Notes: generated by a model not told the origin, from the letters alone. A stretch of 64,000 nucleotides of DNA from Arsukibacterium tuosuense (GCF_900215315.1 NZ_OBEB01000008.1:62001-126000), one strand, 5' to 3'; shown: positions 1 to 9,455, counted from the stretch's first letter. A program made the numbers and translations.

Positions 1-623
1 AGGTACTTCTCTGCTGCTACATCGCAGCTGTATAGCAAGCTGGCTGCTGGTTCTACCTGAAGTGAACTGCCGACAACTAGTACTTTGCCTGCGGTGCTTA
101 ATAGTTCACTGGCAGGCATAAGGTTGGCAACAGCTTCACCAAACCAGACAATATTAGGCCGCCACAACTCTGCTTGCCAGATTGAACCATCTGGTGCTGT
201 GTTGCCCGTTGTAAACATGCTATTGCCTACGTCATATATTTGCCCTGGATTTTCCATTGAACGTAGCTCATTTAGTTTGCCATGCAAGTGAATAACCAGG
301 CTGGAACCAGCGCGTTCGTGTAGATCGTCAACGTTTTGCGTTATTACTACCACCTTATAGTGCTGCTCCAGCTTGGCAATCGCCAGATGGGCAGCATTGG
401 GTTGTGCTTTTGCTGCGGCCAGGCGCCGGCTTTGGTAAAAATCATTGACCAATTGTGGGTTAGCGGCAAACCCGTCAGGCGTAGCCAGCTGATAAACATC
501 ATACTCTTGCCAAAGCCCGGCACTGTCTCTAAAAGTTGGTAAGCCGCTGCCTGCACTCAAGCCTGCGCCGCTAAACACGGCAATAAAGTTCGGATCAGGT
601 ATATCTACATAGTTATTGGTCAA
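1..623 (-). CDS. Sir2-family NAD-dependent protein deacylase (3' end outside window)
   Basis: The reading frame is open from a TTG start at 623 to the left edge, so about 207 N-terminal residues are visible. Sirtuins remove acyl groups from lysine using NAD, and relatives also occur as NAD-depleting effectors in phage defence. Visible motifs are the NAD-binding GAGLSAGSGLPTFR (residues 19-32), TQNVDDLH (95-102), the catalytic His in HLHG (about 114) and a CobB-like RPNIVWFGE segment. The paired zinc-binding cysteines usual after the catalytic His are absent (the region reads ELRSMENPGQ), so this may be a zinc-less subclass. The start is supported by an AGAAGGGA ribosome-binding site seven bases upstream. 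It lies 51 bp downstream of the gene at 675-998 and is probably co-transcribed with it. The family call is secure; a housekeeping versus defence role is undecided. Confidence 0.88.
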   Translation of the reverse strand, partial: MTNNYVDIPDPNFIAVFSGAGLSAGSGLPTFRDSAGLWQEYDVYQLATPDGFAANPQLVNDFYQSRRLAAAKAQPNAAHLAIAKLEQHYKVVVITQNVDDLHERAGSSLVIHLHGKLNELRSMENPGQIYDVGNSMFTTGNTAPDGSIWQAELWRPNIVWFGEAVANLMPASELLSTAGKVLVVGSSLQVEPAASLLYSCDVAAEKY

Positions 624-674
624 TGTAAATCCCTTCTAATATTTATCCAAATAATGGTTTTAAGTTGGCTGGGT

Positions 675-998
675 TCAATCAGCTTCAGGTTCCTGCTCTA
701 ACTTTAAAACATAGCGGCTTGATGAATAGTTTATAGCTAAAAGCTGTTTAGGTAGTAGCAGCAGATTTCCTTCCCGTGCCAAGGGCATGTATGTGCCCTG
801 CAGCATAATGGTTAACCTGTCTTGTTCTGCAGTATTGTTTGTGTTTGATAAAATTTGCACCAATTTAGTTTGCAATTCTGCAGGCAAAATATGCCAACAC
901 GTTGAGTTCTTAGTCGGTGTAATAACATAATCCTGCTCAGACAACGCTTCAGGCAGGATCAAGAAATTGTCGCAACGCTCCAGAGGTATAGTGATCAC
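675..998 (-). CDS. small hypothetical protein upstream of the sirtuin
   Basis: This is a 107-residue frame with a GTG start and a weak purine-rich ribosome-binding site. I do not recognise a family. The protein is soluble, has no signal peptide or membrane segment, and its N-terminal third is leucine and proline rich (LPEALSEQD, LPAELQTKL). The second half contains LLLLPKQLLAIN, faintly reminiscent of the beta-rich AbrB/MraZ fold, but this is too weak to call. It is followed after 51 bp by the sirtuin on the same strand, so the two probably form an operon transcribed away from the module at 1386. Confidence 0.55.
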   Translation of the reverse strand: MITIPLERCDNFLILPEALSEQDYVITPTKNSTCWHILPAELQTKLVQILSNTNNTAEQDRLTIMLQGTYMPLAREGNLLLLPKQLLAINYSSSRYVLKLEQEPEAD

Positions 999-1090
999 GG
1001 TAATCTCGCAGTCATCTTTGTAATATTGGCTATTTTAAAGCGATGTAGCGACAACTTAAGCCGCACTGACATAATGCTGACAGACATTAT

Positions 1091-1155
1091 TCAACATGCG
1101 TGAAAAGCGTACACTGAGTAATTAAACAGTATGGTCAGATTTTAGAAACTACTTA
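1091..1155 (+). repeat. dispersed repeat, copy 1 (partial)
   Basis: This segment shares the core of a longer repeat found at 20866-21007 and 46954-47095: a GAAAAGC block, the ACACTGA...AAACAGTATGG block and TAGAAACTAC at the end. The left half of the 142-bp element is not recognisable here, so this is a diverged or truncated copy. It lies in the 387-bp gap (999-1385) between the divergently oriented genes at 998 and 1386; apart from this repeat I see nothing else in that gap. Confidence 0.7.
1112..1131. promoter_or_regulatory. LexA-like (SOS) box candidate 1
   Basis: The sequence has the CTG-N10-CAG arrangement of gammaproteobacterial LexA boxes, with an AT-only interior apart from one G (AGTAATTAAA) and a well-matched right half (AAACAGTA). 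It sits between the divergent genes at 998 (minus) and 1386 (plus), about 255 bp before the latter. The fourth base of the left half is A instead of the usual T. The same box recurs in both other repeat copies. LexA binding is inferred. Confidence 0.45.
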
Positions 1156-1385
1156 ACAATAGCAGTCGTTACTCTGTAAATATGGAACGCAGTGGGTTAT
1201 GACAGCAGCAAGATACCTTACCAAATCTCGTTTTAAGCTGGTGCTGGTTAAGAATTATTTTCCACAAATTACTGATGTTCATAGTTAATAGCTTTTCTAT
1301 CTAATTCAGTCTGTTAGTATTCATGCGCATGTTGTTTGATATCGAATAGTACTACACGAAGCATCGTGTTATTTGTGAGGTAGAA

Positions 1386-2630
1386 TTGAGTTTGATTGGT
1401 TGGGTCGATTTTTCATCCTTAGAGCGTGAGCGCGTTGCACAAATTATGTCTATGCTGCAAGAAAAAGGCACACTTGATGAGCTAGGCATTGGACAACTAC
1501 GTGATGCGTTTGCTGACAAACTTTTTCCAGGTTTTTCTACGATACAAACACGTGCCAAGTACTTTGTGACCCTACCTTTTTTGTTTCATGATTATCGACA
1601 ACTTAAAACTCATGAGCGTCTCAAAACGCCGTTAACTGAGTTTCTTAGCGAGCGTGAAGATAAACTGGCTAGGATGCTTGTTAAGAATCACATTGATGAC
1701 ATGCCTTATGGAATTATTGGCAAAGACAGTTTAGACAAAGGCGTCGCAAGAAAGCCATCATCGGTTTATTGGAATGGTATTCGCAAGCTTTCTATCGCCA
1801 ATACCGACCTGTCATTAAAAGAATTTATTCGTCAATTTGAAGATCACTATTGTTCAGTGAGGGATGCTCACGCAGATGACGATCATCAAAGCTCAAATCT
1901 TGCTGATTGGATGACAAAGCCTGATGGTTACTCTCCTGACTGGTTGACCAAAGCAAAGATCGAGTTAACTCTGAGGGAGGCCGAATTTCTCAAAGATAAG
2001 CTGTTAAACACAAAACGTATCGAGCATAGCATTCCAGCACAATTAATTAAGCATAACCTAGTCAATGAGGTGCTAGAGCTCAATGAACATTTACCCTCAG
2101 GCAGTTGGCAGGCATTCTCATTACATGAGCAACTCAAGAACTCAGCTGTCTCGTCCCAGACTAAGAGCACACTCGCCAAAGCTCTCGAGTTTAGTTTTGT
2201 GTTAGAAGGTGCCCACATTCGATATAACTTACTCATCGCACAACGAGCTGAAAACTCAGCTTTCATCGATAGGCTGAAAGAAGATTTTAGCGAGTGGCAG
2301 GCGAAAGCACTAAGCCAGCGAGATAGTTTCACTGAAAATGCGATTAACAATTGGTATTTATCCGCTTTTGACGCACAGAAAGCAGCCAGCAGCCGAACCC
2401 GTCAATTCATTGAAAATTGGTGTCAATTGGTAAGGGATGAATCGAGTGAAGATGACTTGGATCAATGTGTAAAACGTCAAGCTATCGCTAACAAAGGTGC
2501 GCGATGCTTACTGAAAAAGGCCTTGAATTCAGACCAGGGCTGGGTTGGGATGCGCCTATTAGAGTTTAGGTGGCCGACAGCAAAGATTATTCTTCGCGAT
2601 ATTCAGGAGGGGTTGAGTGTTATTACCTGA
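1386..2630 (+). CDS. DUF6361 family protein
   Basis: This is a 414-residue protein starting at TTG, with a GAGG ribosome-binding site at 1376-1379. The N-terminus (IGWVDFSSLER, then TLDELGIGQLRDAFADKLFPG and TIQTRAKYF) is the hallmark opening of the DUF6361 family. The remainder is mostly alpha-helical, soluble and without recognisable catalytic motifs. The family has no established biochemical role. The gene overlaps the following PLD-like nuclease gene by 14 bp, and that gene overlaps a helicase gene by 4 bp, so the three are translationally coupled. This context suggests an anti-phage system in which it could act as sensor or adaptor; that role is inference. Confidence 0.8.
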   Translation: MSLIGWVDFSSLERERVAQIMSMLQEKGTLDELGIGQLRDAFADKLFPGFSTIQTRAKYFVTLPFLFHDYRQLKTHERLKTPLTEFLSEREDKLARMLVKNHIDDMPYGIIGKDSLDKGVARKPSSVYWNGIRKLSIANTDLSLKEFIRQFEDHYCSVRDAHADDDHQSSNLADWMTKPDGYSPDWLTKAKIELTLREAEFLKDKLLNTKRIEHSIPAQLIKHNLVNEVLELNEHLPSGSWQAFSLHEQLKNSAVSSQTKSTLAKALEFSFVLEGAHIRYNLLIAQRAENSAFIDRLKEDFSEWQAKALSQRDSFTENAINNWYLSAFDAQKAASSRTRQFIENWCQLVRDESSEDDLDQCVKRQAIANKGARCLLKKALNSDQGWVGMRLLEFRWPTAKIILRDIQEGLSVIT

Positions 2631-4461
2631 TAAGAATCGCTTGGATTATGGAGAGCAATTGATTGCTCCAGAAGGCTATGAAATTACTCATGCTATCGCG
2701 ACAACCTTTAGTCTTGATCTTAACACCTTACTTACGGTGCCCATTGCCATGTGCTTTGGCCACACGCTCGAAGGCTCTGTCGAGCACATGCGAATAGCAC
2801 TGCTGGATGCACTGGGCACACTTGGTGACAAACTGACCGTGTTTTATCAGCAAGGTAATATTAAAGTTCCTGACAAATACAATAGCCTCTTCGGATTGTT
2901 AGAAAAAAGCTTAGTGCCCGTTGTACCAAATTCAGGGCTTGAAAACTCCGCTTTTTCATCATTCCACCCGAAAGTGTGGTTGTTGCGTTTCGCCAGTAAC
3001 GATCCGGAAGCAAATATTAAATACCGTTTGATGGTTCTGTCTCGTAACCTGACATTTGATCGAAGCTGGGATCTCTGTGCAGTTGTAAATGGCGAATCTA
3101 GAGGAAAGCGAAAGCCGGGGAATAGAGCGCTAGTCCGTTTCTTTGATGAGGTGTATAGATCCTCGCATAAGCAAGGTTTCAGTGATGTTATTGACCCGGA
3201 AGAACTGATGCGGGTGCTTTGGAAAAAGCCAGACAACGTTTCGAATCTGGATTTTCTCTCTAGCATTTTTGAGGAGGGGAAACGTCAAAGGCCTATTGAT
3301 ATCCCACGTAGCAGCCGAGCGATGCTTGCAGTTTCTCCATTTATCAGGGGAGGAAGTAGAGTGGATGCATTGGATTGGCTGCAAAGTTTTGCGCCAGATG
3401 GTAAACGATACCTCTTTAGCCGAAAAGAAGAGTTAGATCTTGCTGGAGAGAAAGCCTTAGCGGGTTGGAACTGTTACTCATTTAATGAGCATTTAGTAAA
3501 CGCTGAAGAACTAGAAGAGATGGAGCAGTCTCAATTCGTTGAAAATGACCTCAATTTACACGCGAAACTACTGGTAACTGATGAAAACGCAGCTGAATCA
3601 AGCTGGCATTTAGGCTCGGGGAATATTACTCAAGCTGCGCTAGGGGATTCGACTCATGCGCCAAGAAACACTGAATTCATGCTGCGCCTAACTGGCGATC
3701 CAAAATATATGGGGGTTCAGGCGTTAATCACGCAATGGGTGAATGCAGAAAATACCGGGTTGTTCGTAAAGCACGAGTTTTCAGTTTTGCAAGATAACCA
3801 AGATGACGCATCAGAACGAGAGTTACGTCAACTTACGTTCGAATTAATAAAGACAAAATGGTACCTGAAAGTTGAGCCGAGTGAAGATAACTACAAATTA
3901 ATATTGGATGCAGAACCGATTGATTTACCAGACCATTTTAACGTCAAAGTATCGACACTAAGCATTTCACAGCCCCGAGACCTTGCTGAACGGGTTGAAT
4001 GGGATAAGTTAAAACTTTCTCAAATAAGCGCATTACTTCGGTTTGATATTGTGCAAGATGGCATTGTGGTACAGCACTTAGTGACACAAGCCAATTTGAA
4101 CTTTCCCAATAATTTGGATAGAGATAGTGCCATAACCAAAGAGCTTTTGGCGAACACCTCGCAGTTCATGGACTATATCTCGATGTTGCTACAGATAAAC
4201 CCTAGTAAGCAAGATTTGTTCGATAGCGAAACTCACCAGAACGGTAATGGTGTTGGTGCTGAGTTTTTCAATTCCGATAGCGTTATTTTTGAAAAGCTAA
4301 TGCGTGCAGCGGCAGTGACCCCAGAATTATTTGAACGGATCGACAAGCTTCAATCGCAAGTGGATGAGTCGATAATCCCACAACAATTTAAAAAGTTATG
4401 GTTCGTCTTTGCTCAACTCATAGCAAAGAAAATGTCAAAGCAGAACAAGAATAATAAATGA
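2617..4461 (+). CDS. phospholipase-D-like (HKD) nuclease
   Basis: This is a 614-residue protein with a GTG start preceded by a strong CAGGAGGGG site. PLD-superfamily enzymes cleave phosphodiester bonds with two HxK motifs. Here the second motif is complete (H315-A-K317-x4-D322, followed by GSGNIT), while the first is HPK (H117-P-K119) with Arg where the Asp would be. It is therefore probably a DNA or RNA nuclease of the kind paired with helicases in DISARM (DrmC) and related defence systems, not a lipase. There is no signal peptide, so it should act in the cytoplasm. It overlaps the DUF6361 gene upstream and the helicase gene downstream. The domain call is firm; substrate and activity are inferred. 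Confidence 0.82.
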   Translation: MLLPDKNRLDYGEQLIAPEGYEITHAIATTFSLDLNTLLTVPIAMCFGHTLEGSVEHMRIALLDALGTLGDKLTVFYQQGNIKVPDKYNSLFGLLEKSLVPVVPNSGLENSAFSSFHPKVWLLRFASNDPEANIKYRLMVLSRNLTFDRSWDLCAVVNGESRGKRKPGNRALVRFFDEVYRSSHKQGFSDVIDPEELMRVLWKKPDNVSNLDFLSSIFEEGKRQRPIDIPRSSRAMLAVSPFIRGGSRVDALDWLQSFAPDGKRYLFSRKEELDLAGEKALAGWNCYSFNEHLVNAEELEEMEQSQFVENDLNLHAKLLVTDENAAESSWHLGSGNITQAALGDSTHAPRNTEFMLRLTGDPKYMGVQALITQWVNAENTGLFVKHEFSVLQDNQDDASERELRQLTFELIKTKWYLKVEPSEDNYKLILDAEPIDLPDHFNVKVSTLSISQPRDLAERVEWDKLKLSQISALLRFDIVQDGIVVQHLVTQANLNFPNNLDRDSAITKELLANTSQFMDYISMLLQINPSKQDLFDSETHQNGNGVGAEFFNSDSVIFEKLMRAAAVTPELFERIDKLQSQVDESIIPQQFKKLWFVFAQLIAKKMSKQNKNNK

Positions 4462-7400
4462 TAAACATAGAGATAGATCAACAATTAGAGCGAGTGTTAG
4501 CCAGCTTAAAAGACTTTCAATTCGCGACAGTAAACAACACCTTGGTTAAATTTCAAGATCTTAAGCACAGTCATCGAGTATTGGTTGCAGACGAAGTGGG
4601 CTTGGGCAAGACGATAGTAGCAAAAGGGGTGATCGCCCGCCTGTTACGTTTGCATCTAGAGCGCGAGACAGGCGTTCCGTTACGTGTCATTTATATCTGT
4701 TCGAATTTAGCCTTAGCAGATGAAAATAAGCAGAAACTGGCCATATTTAAAGGAGAGCAGGCTGCCCGATGGGTGAAACCATCAACTTTTGGCCGCTTGG
4801 TTGAGCTGGCTATAGAATTGAAAGAGGTCAGTCAAACGAGCAGTCACATTATTGAGGTTTGCACACTAACACCAGCGACGTCTTTTACTCTTACAGCAGG
4901 GGCTGGCAATCGCAGAGAGAGAGCTATATTAGCTGTGCTTCTGTCCCAAACTTCCATATTTAAAGACAAAGCACCTTCGATTTATCAGCTGTTCAAAACC
5001 AGCTACATTAGCCGAGATGATCGCTGGAAAGATGAGATTTGCTATATCAAGAACTCGTTCAATATCGACCCAAGGGTAATAGTTGACTTAGAGGAGCGTT
5101 TAGCCAGGCAGTGTTTATTGCCGGGACTTTCTTGCAGGTTCAAAACGCTAAAAGAAGCAGCTTTATATATAATCACCGACTGGGATAAACACGGCGGTGA
5201 AACTGAAGTCAATAAGCAGCTTTTGAACCTGTTCAGAGCTGAAATTCGCAGGCAAGTCGCTCAGTGCTGTGCATCTCATTTGCAGGCGGATTTATTCATT
5301 TTGGATGAGTTTCAACGTTTTCAATCATTAACTGATCAAAGCTCTGAGTCAGAAGAATCACTCATTGCTCAACAAGTTTTTAATAGTAATGTCAAAAAAA
5401 CAACAGCAAAGCCTAAAGTGCTTTTGTTGTCAGCGACGCCATTTAAGGCAATGACTACCTTGCATGACGAAGATGATGAGACCAGCCACCATGAACAATT
5501 GCACAAGTTGCTGGATTTTTTGTCCAGCAATGATGTCGATTTTGTTACTCAGTATGAGATAAACCGCGACTTGCTTCATCGCGATATGCTGGTGCTCTCC
5601 TCTGGCAGCTCTGACTTCGAGAACATTAGAGATATTAATGCTCGCGCAGTTGAAAAGCTTCTTCAAACTTATATTTGTAGAACTGAACGAGGTCAAATCA
5701 GTAAAGGATTTGAGCAGCTGATTGAGTCAAGTGAGCTATGTTGTGGCGAAGACTTTGACATAACAGAGGTACTGGGGTACCGAGCACTAGAAGCGTTGAG
5801 TTCTTTGCTGCCTAAAGGCCGCGGCGGCGTTTCATTGATTGAATTTGCTAAAGCAACACCTTGGGCGTTGTCTTTTCTCCATGGCTACGCGTTTAAGGAT
5901 CTTTATCATCGCAATATCCAGAAACCTGAAGTTAAAGCACTGCTCAGACATTCAAAGCACAGTGAACAGCATCTAGCATGGTTGTCCCGTAGTGCTATTC
6001 AACGCTATCAGTTGAATGTCGGGCAAAGTGCACCAAGCGCAAAGATTAAAGCGCTTAGCAAAGTTATTTTTGAACAACAACCAGAAAACTTACTCTGGGT
6101 GCCTCCGTGCAAGCCTTACTACGAATTTGATGGTGTTTTTAAAAGCAATGATAACTTTACCAAAACACTATTGTTTTCCTCTTGGGCGCTCGTTCCCAAA
6201 GCACTAAGTTGCCTTTGGTCTTATGAAGCTGAGCGCAGGGTATTGAAGGGGAAAAGCAGAGTAGTTGAATATTACAGTGATAAAAATGCCTCTCCGTTAC
6301 TCAGATTTGAAGGTAAGTCAACGCTTAATGTTTGGCACTTGCTTTATCCCTGCAAGTCGATTTCTGAGATAAGTTTCTCAGGGCAAAATCTTTATGAGCT
6401 GCTGCAGCAACAGACAGCGTTGATTAGAGAAAAACTTGACTGTTTAAAACGTTATGAGAGCGAAGAAAAGAGTAGTAGTAATTGGTATCTACTTGCACCT
6501 ATGTTACTGGACAAGTTATCTGGTAAAGCTGAGCATGTGAAGTACTGGCTGCAAGTCACTGAATCTCATTTAAACAATCAAGGCCGCTTGAAGCACTTTT
6601 GCGAAATCAAAGACTTGTTTGAAAAAGATAAAGCCTTGTCGTTGGGCAAAATGCCTGATGATTTAGCACAAGTGTTGGCTTATTCGAGTATTGCGAATCC
6701 CGCAGTGTGCGCGATGAGGACAATTCAAAAGCTCTGGGCGAAAGATATACCTGCACAAGAGCTTATTGGCTGTTCGGTTAGGCTTGCCGAATTGACAGTG
6801 AGACTATTCAACCACGAGTATGCGATCCCTATCGTGAAGCGCAACATTAAAGGCACCCTTGAAGCTGGTCGAACTGCGTCGCCGAATTGGTACAAAGTGC
6901 TAGTGTATTGTGCTCATGGCAATTTCCAATCGATGCTTGATGAATACTGTCATTTACTCGCCTCATCAGGTTGTAGCTTAGAAGCTGCATTGCACAAGAT
7001 TGAGCAATCAATGGCAATTAGAAGCTCTAACGAACAAGTGCATTTCTGGGAAGACAGAGCAAAAGCGAAAGATAAATGCTCTTCGTCAATGCGTTGTCAC
7101 TTTGCTGTCCCGTTGGGAAATCAGAAACTAACGGATGATAGTGGTTTGCAGCGTGTTGTGAGTGTGCGAGATGCGTTTAACTCTCCATTTAGACCCTTTG
7201 TTTTAAGTTCTACTTCTATTGGTCAAGAAGGGCTAGATTTTCACTGGTATTGCCGTCGAGTTGTTCACTGGAATTTACCCAACAACCCGATCGATATTGA
7301 ACAACGTGAGGGGCGAATAAATCGTTACAAGTCTTATGTGGTAAGAAAGCGTATTGCTGAAAGCGTTTCACCTAATCTTGATGGCCAAACAGATATCTGG

Positions 7401-7703
7401 GAGCAAATGTTTGAGTTGGCAAGAAAAGTGGGTGGTGAAAATGGCAATGATTTAGAGCCATATTGGTATATACAAAGTGGTACAGCGAAAATAGAAAGAA
7501 TAGTACCCACTTACCCCATGAGTAGAGAAGTTGCCAAGTACAGAGATATTAAAAGAATATTGGTTCTGTATCGGTTAGCGTTTGGGCAACCAAGGCAGCA
7601 AGAGTTGCTTGAACGGTTTACCGGTTGCGATGTTAACAATGAAAAATTTCAAGAAATCAAAGACTCGTTGATTATTAACCTTGCGCCAATAAATGAAAAA
7701 TAA
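4458..7703 (+). CDS. large SF2 (SNF2/DEAD-like) helicase of the DUF6361-PLD module
   Basis: This is a 1081-residue protein whose ATG overlaps the upstream stop codon. Helicase motifs run in order: Walker A VADEVGLGKT with Lys51, a divergent Walker B DEFQ (283-286) in place of DEAH, SATPF (motif III), and motifs V/VI near the C-terminus (TSIGQEGLDFHW and DIEQREGRINR). About 350 residues of unassigned, partly Cys-containing sequence separate the two halves. It should be an ATP-driven translocase on DNA, supplying the motor for the PLD nuclease. It is the last gene of the operon; the next gene begins 195 bp downstream. The DEFQ variant and long insertion set it apart from DISARM DrmA or DrmD, so I do not assign it to a named system. 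Confidence 0.82.
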   Translation: MINIEIDQQLERVLASLKDFQFATVNNTLVKFQDLKHSHRVLVADEVGLGKTIVAKGVIARLLRLHLERETGVPLRVIYICSNLALADENKQKLAIFKGEQAARWVKPSTFGRLVELAIELKEVSQTSSHIIEVCTLTPATSFTLTAGAGNRRERAILAVLLSQTSIFKDKAPSIYQLFKTSYISRDDRWKDEICYIKNSFNIDPRVIVDLEERLARQCLLPGLSCRFKTLKEAALYIITDWDKHGGETEVNKQLLNLFRAEIRRQVAQCCASHLQADLFILDEFQRFQSLTDQSSESEESLIAQQVFNSNVKKTTAKPKVLLLSATPFKAMTTLHDEDDETSHHEQLHKLLDFLSSNDVDFVTQYEINRDLLHRDMLVLSSGSSDFENIRDINARAVEKLLQTYICRTERGQISKGFEQLIESSELCCGEDFDITEVLGYRALEALSSLLPKGRGGVSLIEFAKATPWALSFLHGYAFKDLYHRNIQKPEVKALLRHSKHSEQHLAWLSRSAIQRYQLNVGQSAPSAKIKALSKVIFEQQPENLLWVPPCKPYYEFDGVFKSNDNFTKTLLFSSWALVPKALSCLWSYEAERRVLKGKSRVVEYYSDKNASPLLRFEGKSTLNVWHLLYPCKSISEISFSGQNLYELLQQQTALIREKLDCLKRYESEEKSSSNWYLLAPMLLDKLSGKAEHVKYWLQVTESHLNNQGRLKHFCEIKDLFEKDKALSLGKMPDDLAQVLAYSSIANPAVCAMRTIQKLWAKDIPAQELIGCSVRLAELTVRLFNHEYAIPIVKRNIKGTLEAGRTASPNWYKVLVYCAHGNFQSMLDEYCHLLASSGCSLEAALHKIEQSMAIRSSNEQVHFWEDRAKAKDKCSSSMRCHFAVPLGNQKLTDDSGLQRVVSVRDAFNSPFRPFVLSSTSIGQEGLDFHWYCRRVVHWNLPNNPIDIEQREGRINRYKSYVVRKRIAESVSPNLDGQTDIWEQMFELARKVGGENGNDLEPYWYIQSGTAKIERIVPTYPMSREVAKYRDIKRILVLYRLAFGQPRQQELLERFTGCDVNNEKFQEIKDSLIINLAPINEK

Positions 7704-7898
7704 AACTGTTAATGAGTTTTGAGGCGAAAATACGTAGTAATAAAGGTTTTGCACTGGTAATTTTCTTTTAACTTACTTCCAGCATATGGAGTAAATAGTA
7801 AATATATTTGCATTTACTGAAAATATATTACATATCTGCTGGTGAAAAAAGCCGCTTGCTGTTAGGCTGCATTAAAATGTTTCTGGTTTAGTGAATCT

Positions 7899-9398
7899 AT
7901 GAAAATCCTTATCTCCTGGCTGGGTAAAACTGATATCGACAATATGCAGGCAAACGAGCTAGCCTCTATAGCAACTCTAGCAACTAAGCATGCCCAACCC
8001 TTTGATAAAGTATTGATCCTGGCTAATGCCTGGGAAGAGCACTGGCAAACCTATGAGAGCTGGTTAAATAAACGGCTTGCTGTGCTGCATCGCCCTGCAA
8101 CCGCAGAAATTAAACATCAGTCGCTTAGCTCCCCAACAGATTATCAGGCCGTCGCGGCGATTATGCAGCGAAACCTGCAAGCGCTTTGTCGTGCTGACAA
8201 TCAGATTTATATAAATCTTACCTCGGGCACGCCAGCGATGACGGCAGTATCGGTTTTACTGGGGAAAGGGATTTATCAGTGTAATTTTTTGCAGTCCGCT
8301 CGTGATAACACTATTGAAGATGTGCGCATACCGTTTGATTTTGACGCAACTTATGCCAAAGCTGCATTAAGCAGTATTTCGGCTAAAGTCGTCGCAGGTC
8401 CCAAGCTTTCAAGTGCATTTGATGACATGGTCTCTGAATCTGCGGCAATGCAGGCAGTAAAGCAAAAAGCACAAAAGCTGGCTATGACTGAGCTACCAGC
8501 CTTGCTGCTGGGCGAAACCGGCACCGGTAAAGAGGTATTAGCCACGGCTATTCATGCCGCGAGTAATCGCAGTGCTAAAGCGCTAAAAACCGTTAACTGT
8601 GGTGCTTTACCTGAAAACCTGGTCGACTCCATTTTATTTGGCCATGTTAAAGGCGCGTTTACTGGCGCAAATAACGACCATGCCGGCTTATTTGAGCAAG
8701 CTGATGGCGGCACTCTGTTTTTAGATGAAATTGGCGAGTTAACGCCCGCGGTACAGGTAAAACTGCTGCGGGCCTTACAGCAGGGCGAAATAACCCGGGT
8801 AGGCGATAGTAAAACCCGCCAGGTGGATGTGCGGGTTATAGCTGCTACCCATCGCCAGTTAACGGCTATGGTGGCTGAAGGCACCTTTCGGGAAGATTTG
8901 TTTTATCGCATAGCGGTGGGGGTGATTGAATTGCCGCCGTTGAGAAATCGTATCGCCGATATACCTGATTTTGTAAAAATATTTTTAGAAGATATTAATT
9001 CCGTCCATTCCAAGCAACCCGGTTATGAAAGTAAAATAATTAGCAACTCTGCAATTAAATTTATAGAAGAGCAGCTCTGGCCGGGTAATGTCAGGGCACT
9101 TTGGAACGCGTTAAACCGTGCCGTGCTATGGGCAGATAATGCTGAGTTAACGGTTAAAGACATCAAAGACGCGATAGTAGAAACTAGCCATTCAGCAGAA
9201 AAACCGACAGTTGTACCTGAATTAGTTGCCGGATTCGATATTCAGCAATATATTGATGGCATTAAAGAAAATCTCGTTAAAGCGGCGCTGGATAAAACCG
9301 CAGGAAATAAATCTAAGGCAGCAAAACTGCTGGGGCTGGCTAACCACCAAACGCTGGCCAATTGGATGAAGCAGCTGGGTATTGAAACTGAAAATTAA
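7899..9398 (+). CDS. CARF-domain sigma-54-dependent transcriptional activator (RtcR-like)
   Basis: This is a 499-residue protein in three parts. Residues 1-160 look like a CARF domain, with the ligand-loop motif INLTSGTPAM at 105-114. Residues about 185-420 are an AAA+ sigma-54 activation domain with Walker A GETGTGKE (Lys211), the RNA-polymerase-contacting GAFTGA loop (252-257), Walker B LFLDEIGEL (Asp276) and a C-terminal WPGNVRAL motif. Residues about 450-495 form a Fis-type helix-turn-helix (NKSKAAKLLGLANHQTLANW). RtcR of E. coli has this architecture and responds to RNA ends; other CARF domains bind cyclic oligoadenylates. No rtcA or rtcB lies nearby. Instead a sigma-54 promoter starts 16 bp after the stop codon and faces a helicase-methylase operon, its likely target. 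Confidence 0.88.
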   Translation: MKILISWLGKTDIDNMQANELASIATLATKHAQPFDKVLILANAWEEHWQTYESWLNKRLAVLHRPATAEIKHQSLSSPTDYQAVAAIMQRNLQALCRADNQIYINLTSGTPAMTAVSVLLGKGIYQCNFLQSARDNTIEDVRIPFDFDATYAKAALSSISAKVVAGPKLSSAFDDMVSESAAMQAVKQKAQKLAMTELPALLLGETGTGKEVLATAIHAASNRSAKALKTVNCGALPENLVDSILFGHVKGAFTGANNDHAGLFEQADGGTLFLDEIGELTPAVQVKLLRALQQGEITRVGDSKTRQVDVRVIAATHRQLTAMVAEGTFREDLFYRIAVGVIELPPLRNRIADIPDFVKIFLEDINSVHSKQPGYESKIISNSAIKFIEEQLWPGNVRALWNALNRAVLWADNAELTVKDIKDAIVETSHSAEKPTVVPELVAGFDIQQYIDGIKENLVKAALDKTAGNKSKAAKLLGLANHQTLANWMKQLGIETEN

Positions 9399-9413
9399 GT
9401 TGCGTTTCAGGTT

Positions 9414-9428
9414 TGGCGCTAAAGTTGC
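9414..9428 (+). promoter_or_regulatory. sigma-54 (-24/-12) promoter
   Basis: TGGCGC-TAAAG-TTGC matches the consensus TGGCAC-N5-TTGC with one mismatch, and the invariant GG (9415-9416) and GC (9427-9428) have exactly ten bases between them. Transcription would start near 9440, just before a ribosome-binding site (AAGGAG, 9441-9446) and an ATG at 9456. It lies immediately downstream of the CARF/sigma-54 activator gene, which supports a functional pairing. Enhancer sites for the Fis-type domain would be expected upstream, inside the activator's 3' end; I did not identify them. Confidence 0.8.
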
Positions 9429-9455
9429 GACATGGATGATAAGGAGTACAGTGGA

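Noticed and set aside
5430-5696. Minus-strand frames inside the large helicase, SbcC and GTPase genes
   Set aside because: They lie wholly within strongly supported genes on the other strand, have no ribosome-binding sites and show unlikely residue composition.
7702-7720. Terminator after the DUF6361-PLD-helicase operon
   Set aside because: AAAACT/AGTTTT can pair, but the stem has only one G-C pair and no T-run follows, so it is too weak to call.
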